NCBI GenBank assembly: GCA_022729835.1 | Contig: DZBC01000149.1 | Coordinates: 1 to 5,401, forward strand | DNA: 5,401 nt | Direction of reading: 5' to 3' | From: Sulfuricurvum sp. | GTDB taxonomy: Bacteria; Campylobacterota; Campylobacteria; Campylobacterales; Sulfurimonadaceae | Shown here: one piece after another, positions 1-5,401 of the stretch | Position numbering within the stretch: the stretch's first letter is position 1 | Layout: every line of letters starts with the position of its first letter | Made by a program: the position numbers and the translations under genes | Notes under the pieces: model-generated | Databases searched by the model: none | What the model saw: the letters and a program-made list of their open reading frames with translations, nothing else | What the model was told of the DNA's origin: nothing

Positions 1-1
1 A

Positions 2-1588
2 CGCTATGAAGCGGCGTTGAGCGTTGATGCGTACAGCCATGCAACAGCCCTTTTGCTCTCCGCGCAATACCTTGAGCTTGGTGTAGGTTTCCGGGAATCT
101 TTAGGGGTGAGCCTCCTCAACACTGACTTTAGCGTTCAGGATGTGAGCCTGACGGCCCGCTATCAAAGCAGCAACGAAACTGTAGTGAGTGTCGATACCA
201 ACGGTGAGCTTGTGGCACGTGGCGTCGGCGAAGCGACGGTGAGCGTGCGCTACGGGGATCAAAATGCCACCTTGTTTGTGCGGGTCACGGACGCTGTAGC
301 GAGCGCGTTGATACTGGAGCCGCAGAGCAGAAGCGAAAGCGTCGGTGCGGTGCTGAGCTACCGCGTCTGGGCTGTTTTGAGTGACGGTACGCGCAAGGAT
401 GTGAGCGCGCGCGCGGTGATGCGTAGCCATGATCCCGCCATCGCTTCGGTGCAGTCATCAGGACGGGTTCTGGCGAGATCATCTGGCACGGTGAATCTCT
501 TTGCCTACTACATGGGAATGCAGGCGCAAGCCTCCCTAACGCTTGAAGTGCGCAAGGTGAATGATCTTTGGTGTACGCCTGGAGCTGTGAATATCTCGAA
601 GGGATTGCAAAAGCGCTTAAGCGTGGATGCCATTTATGAGGACTATACGACGCAACGCATCGAAGATGGACTGGACATATCGAGTTCGGATGAATCTGTT
701 GCCCTAGCATCGGCGCAGGGGGTGATCAGTGCGCTTTCCGTCGGCACGGCGACACTGAGCGTGCGGTATGGAGGGGCTGTGCGGACTTTGACGGTGTATG
801 TTAATGAATCCAAACCGACGCGGCTGGAGTGGATCAATTCGACCGCCTCTATCAGCGCGGGGATGAGCCGACAGTTTCGGGCGCTGGCCTATTTCGACGA
901 CGGACGCACCGAGGAGATTACTTATGATGCCCTCTATCAAAGCAGCCGTCCCGATCTGCTTTCGGTGCAAAGCGGTCTTTTAAACGCGCACGCTACGGGC
1001 GCTGCACTTATCACGCTTTATTATGGAGGACTGCGCCTTGAAGCTCCCGTTACGGTCAATACCGCAGTGATCACCAGTATAACCCTCACGCCGCAGACCC
1101 AGCTTCTACCCATAGGCTACCAAGCGAGCGTGAATGTTCGTGCTCTCTTTAGTGATGGACGTAGCGAGTCTTTAAACAGCGATCTGATCTACAGTAGTAG
1201 CGATACATCACTACTCAGCGTCGATCAAAATGGCCGCTTTAGCATGCTACGTAGCGGTATGGCCTTCTTACATGTAAGCTATTTCGGTTACCGCGCACAG
1301 ATCCCGATCACGGCGACAAATGCGACGCTTTATACGGTGGAGATCGTGCCGACGACGCAATATGTAGCCATTGGTGCCTCAGTCGTCTACGAAGCCAAAG
1401 CAATTTTTAGTGATAATACGGAGCTTGATGTGACCTTTGATGCGCTGTGGCAGAGCAACGATCCTCAAAAGCTCCTGATCGAAGATCGTCAAGGCCAACT
1501 GGTGGGGCTTACTCGTGCACGCGGTAGTGTTGAAATCACTGCTCTGTATGCACGGCGTCAAGCCAAAACGACACTTTATATTTACTAG
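2..1588 (+). CDS. Tandem bacterial Ig-like (BIG2-type) repeat protein, 5'-truncated by window edge
   Basis: The reading frame is open from base 2 to the TAG at 1586-1588 and no plausible start with a signal peptide is present, so this is the C-terminal 528 residues or so of a longer protein. It consists of the last residues of one repeat followed by six consecutive units of 85-87 residues. Each unit has a beta-rich pattern typical of BIG2 domains: an early LxP or similar strand, a G about 15 residues in, an (S/D)DG(T/R) turn, a YQSS/WQSND-like segment, a SVDxNGxL-like turn, and a GxAxxxVxYGG strand near the end. Such domains usually form stiff stalks in secreted, periplasmic or surface proteins, including adhesins. 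The protein ends directly after the last domain, with no C-terminal membrane anchor or sorting motif, so any export signal or anchor must be in the missing N-terminal part. The only cysteine seen is in the third unit (about base 572). The specific role is unknown. Confidence 0.85.
   Translation, partial: RYEAALSVDAYSHATALLLSAQYLELGVGFRESLGVSLLNTDFSVQDVSLTARYQSSNETVVSVDTNGELVARGVGEATVSVRYGDQNATLFVRVTDAVASALILEPQSRSESVGAVLSYRVWAVLSDGTRKDVSARAVMRSHDPAIASVQSSGRVLARSSGTVNLFAYYMGMQAQASLTLEVRKVNDLWCTPGAVNISKGLQKRLSVDAIYEDYTTQRIEDGLDISSSDESVALASAQGVISALSVGTATLSVRYGGAVRTLTVYVNESKPTRLEWINSTASISAGMSRQFRALAYFDDGRTEEITYDALYQSSRPDLLSVQSGLLNAHATGAALITLYYGGLRLEAPVTVNTAVITSITLTPQTQLLPIGYQASVNVRALFSDGRSESLNSDLIYSSSDTSLLSVDQNGRFSMLRSGMAFLHVSYFGYRAQIPITATNATLYTVEIVPTTQYVAIGASVVYEAKAIFSDNTELDVTFDALWQSNDPQKLLIEDRQGQLVGLTRARGSVEITALYARRQAKTTLYIY
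35..1585 (+). repeat. Six in-frame Ig-like repeat units of 85-87 codons
   Basis: Unit boundaries read from the translation are approximately 35-295, 296-556, 557-811, 812-1066, 1067-1324 and 1325-1585. The units are clearly related as protein but mostly diverged as DNA, so this is an old repeat array rather than a recent duplication. An exception is a 13-nt identity, ctatcaaagcagc, at 160-172 (unit 1) and 934-946 (unit 4), in frame at the same point of the domain. Unit 1 lacks the SDG(T/R) turn that most of the others carry. Residues before base 35 look like the end of a further upstream unit. Confidence 0.8.
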
Positions 1589-1592
1589 GAGA
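1587..1592 (+). promoter_or_regulatory. Ribosome binding site of the epimerase gene
   Basis: AGGAGA lies 4 nt before the ATG at 1597 and starts inside the TAG stop codon of the Ig-repeat gene. This fixes the epimerase start and suggests that the two genes are translated from one message. Confidence 0.7.
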
Positions 1593-1596
1593 AACC

Positions 1597-2616
1597 ATGC
1601 ATATTCTTGTGACCGGCGGCGCCGGATATATCGGATCACACGTTGTCAAACAGCTCATCGAAGAGACCGAGCACCGCGTCTCGATCCTTGATAACCTCTC
1701 CACCGGACATGAACGCACCATCGAGACGCTCTGCGCCATCGCCCACGCTCTTGGCAAGGAAGCGCCGACTTTTTACCGCGAAGATCTCAAAAACTTCGCC
1801 GCCGTCGAAGCGCTTTTTCAAAGCGTACGCTTTGATGCCATCATCCACTTCGCCGCGAGCATCGTGGTGCCCGAGTCGGTGGAAAATCCGCTCAAATACT
1901 ACATGAACAACACCGTCAATACGACCCATCTGATCCACGTCGCCAAGCAACACGGCGTGCGCCACTTCATCTTCTCCTCCACCGCCGCCGTCTACGGCGA
2001 GCCCGACACGCCGCAGGTGAGCGAGACCACCCCCACCGAGCCGATCAACCCTTATGGCCGCAGTAAGCTGATGAGCGAACGGGTGCTCATCGACACTTCG
2101 GCTGCGCACAGCGACTTTACCCATGTGATTTTGCGCTACTTCAATGTCGCCGGAGCCGACGTGGCGTGCCGTATCGGACAGAGCTTTCCCAATGCGACCC
2201 ACCTTATCAAGGTATCGGCGCAGACCGCTTTGGGGCGGCGCGAGAAGATGATGATCTTTGGAGACGATTTCGACACTACTGATGGTACGGGCGTGCGCGA
2301 CTACATCCACGTCGATGATCTGGCCTCTGCCCACCTGCGCGCGCTGGAGTATCTGGCTCAGGGTGAGCGCTCAAACATCTTCAACGTCGGCTACGGCAGA
2401 GGCTTTAGCGTCAAAGAGGTGATCGAGACGATGCGCGGTGTCAGCGGCGTCGATTTTCGCGCCGACATCGCGCCGCGCCGCGCCGGCGATCCGGCGATGC
2501 TCATCTCGGACAATACCAAAATACGCTCTACCCTCACCTGGAAGCCGATCTATGACGATCTAAAGCTCATCTGTGAGACGGCGCTGGCATGGGAGCGTCA
2601 GGTTGACGGTATTTAA
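1597..2616 (+). CDS. galE: UDP-glucose/UDP-N-acetylglucosamine 4-epimerase (GalE/Gne type)
   Basis: A cytoplasmic short-chain dehydrogenase/reductase-family epimerase that interconverts UDP-Glc and UDP-Gal, and possibly UDP-GlcNAc and UDP-GalNAc, using bound NAD. It has 339 residues against 338 in E. coli GalE, so it is full length. Visible motifs: the NAD-binding GGAGYIGSH at residues 7-15, LDNLSTG at 31-37, HFAAS at 84-88, FSSTAAVYG at 126-134 with T129 where E. coli has Ser124, the catalytic YGRSK (Y153, K157), RYFNVAGA at 180-187, and RDYIHVDDLA at 234-243. Leu302 falls where E. coli GalE has the gate residue Tyr299. From memory, the C. jejuni Gne enzyme, which also accepts N-acetylated sugars, has a Leu there too, so dual specificity is plausible but unproven. 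The ATG is supported by an AGGAGA site. The gene lies 8 nt after the Ig-repeat gene and its end overlaps the next gene. It is visibly richer in C-ending codons than its neighbours. Confidence 0.95.
   Translation: MHILVTGGAGYIGSHVVKQLIEETEHRVSILDNLSTGHERTIETLCAIAHALGKEAPTFYREDLKNFAAVEALFQSVRFDAIIHFAASIVVPESVENPLKYYMNNTVNTTHLIHVAKQHGVRHFIFSSTAAVYGEPDTPQVSETTPTEPINPYGRSKLMSERVLIDTSAAHSDFTHVILRYFNVAGADVACRIGQSFPNATHLIKVSAQTALGRREKMMIFGDDFDTTDGTGVRDYIHVDDLASAHLRALEYLAQGERSNIFNVGYGRGFSVKEVIETMRGVSGVDFRADIAPRRAGDPAMLISDNTKIRSTLTWKPIYDDLKLICETALAWERQVDGI
2591..2595 (+). promoter_or_regulatory. Ribosome binding site inside the end of galE, supporting a TTG start
   Basis: GGGAG lies 7 nt before the TTG at 2603. 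The more upstream GTG at 2573 in the same frame would add ten mostly basic residues (RRRWHGSVR) and has no comparable site in front of it. The TTG start also places the LREPLLYFL block at the extreme N-terminus, as I recall for relatives of this family. Confidence 0.55.
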
Positions 2617-3403
2617 GACGCTGCTGCGTGAACCGCTGCTCTATTTTCTGATCGGCGGCGCGCTGCTCTATCTGCTCTTTGAAGCCTTCGGTGCCAATCC
2701 GACCCAAGCGACCGCGCTAACCCTCGATCAAGAGGATTGGCATGCGCTCAAAAGCCGCTATCGCATCCAAAATGATAAGGCTGATGAGATGCTGCAAGAG
2801 CAGCTTATTTTTGAAAAGATTATGCAGCGAGAAGCGCGTATTTTAGAGATCGACCGTCAAGACTCCCGCATCGAAACCCGTTTATTAGAGCTGATGACCG
2901 CCTTGCTCGCCGCTACGCCAGACGAGCCAAGCCAAGAGGAGTTGCGCACATTTTATGCCGCACATCCAGAGCTTTACGGTAGGCCTGAGCGCCTCTCCAT
3001 CTTGCTTCTGGAGCTTCCCGTAGCGCAGCGCGATTGGATCGAGAATTACCGTACATTGATCGCAACCTTTGATCATAATGTGTCGCAGGCGCTTGCGTTT
3101 GCTACGGCGACCGGTTTGGCAAAACCGATACCCAAGCAAACACCCCAAGAGCTTGAAGGAACATTGGGCGCTTATCTTGCAAAGCGCCTGCTCTCTTTGA
3201 GTCCTTATCGTTGGTATGGCCCCATTGAAATGCCTTCAAAGGTCTATTTTTGCTATATCAGCGCGTATGAATCGAGCGAGATACTGGACTTTGAAGAGGT
3301 GATCGAGCGGGTGTATTTTGATGCTTTGTGGGCGCGGCGTATGGAGCAGCTTAGAGACGGCTACGCGCGTATGCGCAGCCAATACCGTATCGAGAGACGC
3401 TAA
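2603..3403 (+). CDS. Membrane-anchored parvulin/PpiC-like peptidyl-prolyl isomerase-like protein
   Basis: With the TTG start this is a 266-residue protein; starting at the GTG at 2573 would give 276. Numbering from the TTG, residues about 12-29 form one hydrophobic segment (LYFLIGGALLYLLFEAF), with the rest predicted to be periplasmic. Residues 66-101 resemble the helical part of parvulin chaperones: EQLIFEKIMQREA, then a D-x-x-D-S-x-I-x-x-R-L pattern. Residues 112-125 carry ELRTFYAAHPELYG, the usual linker into the parvulin domain. Residues 188-209 (LGAYLAKRLLSLSPYRWYGPIE) match the late parvulin motif (L..L.P..W.GP). The classic HILV-like first strand and the final G-hydrophobic-H motif are not clear, so isomerase activity is doubtful and a chaperone-like role is as likely. 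Homologues that I recall begin with the same LREPLLxFL block and sit beside HupE/UreJ genes, as here. It overlaps galE by 14 nt and ends 2 nt before the next ATG, which indicates translational coupling. Confidence 0.75.
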   Translation: MTVFKTLLREPLLYFLIGGALLYLLFEAFGANPTQATALTLDQEDWHALKSRYRIQNDKADEMLQEQLIFEKIMQREARILEIDRQDSRIETRLLELMTALLAATPDEPSQEELRTFYAAHPELYGRPERLSILLLELPVAQRDWIENYRTLIATFDHNVSQALAFATATGLAKPIPKQTPQELEGTLGAYLAKRLLSLSPYRWYGPIEMPSKVYFCYISAYESSEILDFEEVIERVYFDALWARRMEQLRDGYARMRSQYRIERR

Positions 3404-3405
3404 AC

Positions 3406-4377
3406 ATGCCACGTCTCCTACTGGCGTGGCTGTGTCTGTGCGGGGCGCTGTATGCGCATCAAAGCGCTCTGAGCTATCTGGAGCTGCGCGTCATAGAAGG
3501 TGGACGCATCGAGGCGGTCTTTAAAAAGCCGTTGCAAGACACCCACGCCGACGCCATGCGCTTGCACTACCCCACACACTGTCTGCAAAACCATTATGCT
3601 CCGCTGGAGGCGCGTGAGGGTTATGCGATCAGCCGATTTATACTTGATTGTGGGGCGCGCGGTATCGCCGGTGGGCGCATCCGAAGCGAAGGTTTACAGC
3701 GAAGCGATCAGGGGGTGATGGTGCGTTTTGAGCAAGAAGCGCGGGTGCAAAGCGCCCTGCTGCGCCAAAATACACCCTTTGTGCAGCTTGATGGTGAGAC
3801 GACGCAAAGCGTACTTTTTTTTGATTATGTGATGCTTGGAATAGAGCATATCTTGCTTGGGTTTGACCACCTGCTCTTTGTGCTCTCTTTGTTGCTACTG
3901 ATTCATACCACCAAAGCGCTCTTGCTCGCGATCACGGCTTTTACCCTGTCGCATTCGCTGACGCTTAGTTTGAGTATTTTGGGCTATGTCGATTTAAATA
4001 TCGCCTATGTGGAGGCGATGATCGCGCTGAGCATCCTCTTTTTGGCTCGGGAGCTGATCCTCCAAGCGACGCCCACACTCACCAAACGCTATCCTGCGTG
4101 GATCGCTTTTGTGCTGGGGTTGCTGCATGGACTCGGATTTTCCAGCGTCTTGCGCGAGATTGGCTTACCTCAAGATGCGCTTGGCTTTGCGCTTTTGAGT
4201 TTCAATCTGGGTATTGAGCTGGGGCAGTTGCTCTTTATCGCCACACTTGCGCTGCTTGCGCGTCTGGCAGGTCCACTTTCTATGCGCTTGCGTCGTGAAC
4301 CGCAGGTGGTGGCTGCACTCATTGGGGTGATTGCAGGTTATTGGAGTGTCGAGCGAATTGCCTCGATTTGGTTATAA
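3406..4377 (+). CDS. HupE/UreJ-family membrane protein with N-terminal extracytoplasmic domain
   Basis: A 323-residue inner-membrane protein of the HupE/UreJ_2 type. Residues 1-17 look like a signal peptide ending in LYA, so the mature protein would begin with His18. Residues 18 to about 137 form an extracytoplasmic domain with two cysteines, C59 and C82, placed for a disulfide and followed by the family-like GIAGGRI and GL segments. The membrane part has about six hydrophobic segments and conserved polar motifs within or near them: GIEHILLGFDHLLF at 145-158, TLSHSLTLSL at 180-189, VEAMIALS at 202-209, GLLHGLGF at 238-245, and FNLGIELGQL at 266-275. Related HupE proteins are nickel permeases linked to hydrogenase or urease, but no such genes are visible here and the substrate of this longer subfamily is not established; metal transport is an inference. 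The ATG is 2 nt after the previous stop, with a weak GAGAG at 3392-3396. Confidence 0.88.
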   Translation: MPRLLLAWLCLCGALYAHQSALSYLELRVIEGGRIEAVFKKPLQDTHADAMRLHYPTHCLQNHYAPLEAREGYAISRFILDCGARGIAGGRIRSEGLQRSDQGVMVRFEQEARVQSALLRQNTPFVQLDGETTQSVLFFDYVMLGIEHILLGFDHLLFVLSLLLLIHTTKALLLAITAFTLSHSLTLSLSILGYVDLNIAYVEAMIALSILFLARELILQATPTLTKRYPAWIAFVLGLLHGLGFSSVLREIGLPQDALGFALLSFNLGIELGQLLFIATLALLARLAGPLSMRLRREPQVVAALIGVIAGYWSVERIASIWL

Positions 4378-4378
4378 T
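4373..4378 (+). promoter_or_regulatory. Candidate -10 box for the GH114 lipoprotein gene
   Basis: A perfect TATAAT overlaps the stop codon of the HupE/UreJ gene. There is no good -35 at the usual distance (the bases 17 nt upstream are cgagcg), and a TG dinucleotide at 4369-4370 is one base out of the extended -10 position. Campylobacterota sigma-70 promoters often lack a clear -35, so a promoter is plausible. The leader would be only about 14 nt and would still include the ribosome binding site. Confidence 0.4.
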
Positions 4379-4387
4379 CTTCCAAAA

Positions 4388-4392
4388 AAGGA
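4388..4392 (+). promoter_or_regulatory. Ribosome binding site of the GH114 lipoprotein gene
   Basis: AAGGA, within an A-rich run, lies 6 nt before the ATG at 4399. This start also gives a complete lipoprotein signal peptide, so it is well supported. Confidence 0.65.
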
Positions 4393-4398
4393 TCTGTT

Positions 4399-5283
4399 AT
4401 GCCTCTATACTCGGCTCTTTTTGCTCTGTTGCTCTCTTGGTGGTTGATCGGTTGCGGCGGCGGGAGCTCCTCCTCTTCTACGCCCTCTTCTTCATCGAGT
4501 AGCAGTGTACCATCGACCTCAAGCAGTAGTGTGGCTCAAAGCAGCTCAAGCGCGGCCTCTTCGTGGTATCGCCCTGATGCCGCTACCACCTACCAGATCC
4601 AGCTTCAAGGAACCCCAAGCACCGACTATGAAGTCGATGTGTACGTGCTTGATCTCTTTGACACGCCGCAATCCGCCATCGACGCACTGCACCAAAAGGG
4701 CAAAAAGGTGGTCTGTTACTTCTCCGCCGGATCGTATGAAGATTGGCGCGAAGACGCTTCGAGTTTTCCTCTTGAGGTGATCGGTAAAGCGCTTGATGGC
4801 TGGGAGGGTGAAGCGTGGCTGGATGTGCGCTCCAATGCGCTGCGCCCCATCATGGAGGCACGTATGAACCATGCGCACACCAGAGGGTGCGACGCGGTAG
4901 ACGTGGACAACGTCGATGGACACACCCAAGATTCCGGCTTTTCCATTAGCTATGATGATCAGATCGCCTACAACCGCTTCCTCTCGCAAGCGGCGCACAG
5001 TAGGGGAATGGCCATCGGCCTCAAAAACGATCTGCTCCAAATCATCGATTTAGTGGATGATTTTGACTTCAGCATCAATGAGCAGTGTTTTGAGTACAAA
5101 GAGTGTGCGCTACTCTCACCGTTTACGGAGCAAAACAAGCCCATCTTCAATATCGAATATCAGAAAAAATACGATAACGCAGCGACCTTTGCGACACTTT
5201 GCGCTCAAGCCAAAGCGCTGCAAATCCGCACGCTCTATCTGCCGCTAGCGCTTGATGATAGCTTTCGCCAAAGCTGCGACTGA
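4399..5283 (+). CDS. Lipoprotein with polyserine linker and GH114 endo-alpha-1,4-polygalactosaminidase-like domain
   Basis: A 294-residue protein. Residues 1-19 form a lipoprotein signal peptide with lipobox LIGC, Cys19 being the predicted lipidated residue. Residues 23-55 are a flexible linker with 23 serines in 33 positions. The rest is a complete TM1410/GH114-type catalytic domain: W56-x-R-P start, VDVYVLDLFD at 79-88, VVCYFSAGSYEDWR at 104-117, GEAWLDVR at 137-144, GCDAVDVDNVDG at 163-174, YDDQIAYNRFL at 185-195, GLKND at 207-211, NEQCFEYKEC at 227-236 and FNIEY at 250-254. Candidate catalytic acids are D168, D170, E228 and E253; I cannot say which. C230 and C236 probably pair. Known members cut alpha-1,4-linked galactosamine polymers, but many bacterial relatives are uncharacterised. 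It is probably anchored in the outer or inner membrane facing out of the cytoplasm. The gene may have its own promoter at the end of the HupE/UreJ gene. Confidence 0.88.
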   Translation: MPLYSALFALLLSWWLIGCGGGSSSSSTPSSSSSSSVPSTSSSSVAQSSSSAASSWYRPDAATTYQIQLQGTPSTDYEVDVYVLDLFDTPQSAIDALHQKGKKVVCYFSAGSYEDWREDASSFPLEVIGKALDGWEGEAWLDVRSNALRPIMEARMNHAHTRGCDAVDVDNVDGHTQDSGFSISYDDQIAYNRFLSQAAHSRGMAIGLKNDLLQIIDLVDDFDFSINEQCFEYKECALLSPFTEQNKPIFNIEYQKKYDNAATFATLCAQAKALQIRTLYLPLALDDSFRQSCD

Positions 5284-5319
5284 CGAACCGCCAAAATCCC
5301 TCTACGAAAAACGCCTCTT

Positions 5320-5347
5320 CTCCTTTATGATTTGAACCATAAAGGAG
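5320..5347 (+). promoter_or_regulatory. Perfect inverted repeat (hairpin) sequestering the thiD ribosome binding site
   Basis: The left arm ctcctttatg at 5320-5329 is the exact reverse complement of cataaaggag at 5338-5347, with an 8-nt loop, atttgaac. The right arm contains the whole AAAGGAG ribosome binding site of thiD (5341-5347, 4 nt before the ATG). A transcript entering from upstream would fold this site into a stem. No T-run follows, so it does not look like an intrinsic terminator. No TPP-riboswitch-like aptamer fits in the 68-nt gap. It could also be an operator palindrome. Confidence 0.6.
5326..5331 (+). promoter_or_regulatory. Weak candidate -10 box for thiD
   Basis: TATGAT matches the -10 consensus at five of six bases but has no recognisable -35 at the normal distance. 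It lies partly in the left arm of the inverted repeat. If it were used, transcription would start around 5338, so the message would lack the left arm and the ribosome binding site would be free. Confidence 0.25.
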
Positions 5348-5351
5348 TCAC

Positions 5352-5401
5352 ATGAAAGTTGTACTGACCATCGCCGGATCGGACAGTAGTGGAGGGGCTG
5401 G
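5352..5401 (+). CDS. thiD: Hydroxymethylpyrimidine/phosphomethylpyrimidine kinase, N-terminal fragment
   Basis: Only the first 16 codons and part of the next lie in the window; the gene runs off the right edge. They read MKVVLTIAGSDSSGGA and then G, the characteristic N-terminus of ThiD, a ribokinase-family enzyme of thiamine biosynthesis that phosphorylates hydroxymethylpyrimidine and its monophosphate in the cytoplasm. The AGSDSSGGAG segment is the conserved substrate-binding start of the family. The ATG follows AAAGGAG at 5341-5347. It starts 68 nt after the GH114 gene and is unrelated to it in function. A fused or dual-function ThiD cannot be excluded from this fragment. Confidence 0.85.
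   Translation, partial: MKVVLTIAGSDSSGGA

Noticed and set aside
17..19. TTG as the start of the Ig-repeat gene
   Set aside because: The frame is open upstream to base 2, the residues there look like the end of a preceding repeat, and there is no signal peptide, so the gene begins outside the window.
1613..1625. GC-rich palindrome ccggcggcgccgg
   Set aside because: It encodes the obligatory glycine-rich NAD-binding motif of the epimerase, so coding constraint explains it.
1636..2334. A 232-codon open frame on the minus strand within galE
   Set aside because: It is fully antisense to a clearly functional epimerase gene, its translation has no recognisable family, and it results from the C-rich third codon positions of galE.
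4358..4378. TTGCCT as a -35 box for the TATAAT at 4373
   Set aside because: The spacer would be 9 nt, far from the 16-18 nt needed.
4546..5040. A 164-codon open frame on the minus strand within the GH114 gene
   Set aside because: It is antisense to a well-conserved catalytic domain, with no ribosome binding site or family resemblance noted.
5320..5347. Intrinsic terminator after the GH114 gene
   Set aside because: The stem is only 10 bp with four G/C pairs and is followed by tcacatg, not a T-run. Its overlap with the thiD ribosome binding site argues for translational control.
5284..5351. TPP riboswitch upstream of thiD
   Set aside because: The gap is only 68 nt and lacks the conserved CUGAGA-type aptamer core.

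Overview
The window looks like a densely packed stretch of a Gram-negative chromosome with all genes on the + strand. The best taxonomic clue is the UDP-sugar epimerase at 1597-2616. From memory, its sequence follows the Campylobacter/Sulfurimonas type of GalE/Gne closely, including the mid-protein block NPLKYYMNNTVNTT and a C-terminal YDDLKLIC block. I therefore favour a Campylobacterota (Epsilonproteobacteria) member. Base composition, about half G+C by eye, is high for that phylum, so the assignment is an inference. The lipoprotein signal, the periplasmic PPIase-like protein and the HupE/UreJ membrane protein all fit a Gram-negative cell.

Layout: (1) 2-1588 is the 3' part of a large surface or periplasmic protein made of tandem bacterial Ig-like (BIG2-type) domains; its start lies outside the window. 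(2) 1597-2616 is a galE/gne-type epimerase, 8 nt downstream. (3) 2603-3403 is a membrane-anchored parvulin/PpiC-like protein whose likely TTG start overlaps the end of the epimerase gene by 14 nt. (4) 3406-4377 is a HupE/UreJ-family membrane protein, 2 nt downstream. (5) 4399-5283 is a lipoprotein with a polyserine linker and a GH114 (endo-alpha-1,4-polygalactosaminidase-like) domain; a TATAAT box overlaps the stop codon of the gene before it. (6) From 5352 to the right edge is the start of thiD. The gap before it holds a perfect 10-bp inverted repeat covering the thiD ribosome binding site.

How they may work together: genes 1-4 are so tightly spaced that they are probably co-transcribed. The PPIase-like/HupE-UreJ pair is an arrangement I recall from many proteobacteria and probably forms one envelope module with metal or another small solute as a possible substrate. 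The epimerase could supply UDP-Gal/UDP-GalNAc for surface glycans, and the GH114 lipoprotein could cut galactosamine-containing polymers, so a shared surface-polysaccharide theme is possible but unproven. I found no RNA gene, CRISPR array, insertion sequence or phage gene. No intergenic stretch exceeds 68 nt. I see no convincing new multi-gene system; the most distinctive items are the hairpin over the thiD ribosome binding site and the degenerate PPIase beside HupE/UreJ.
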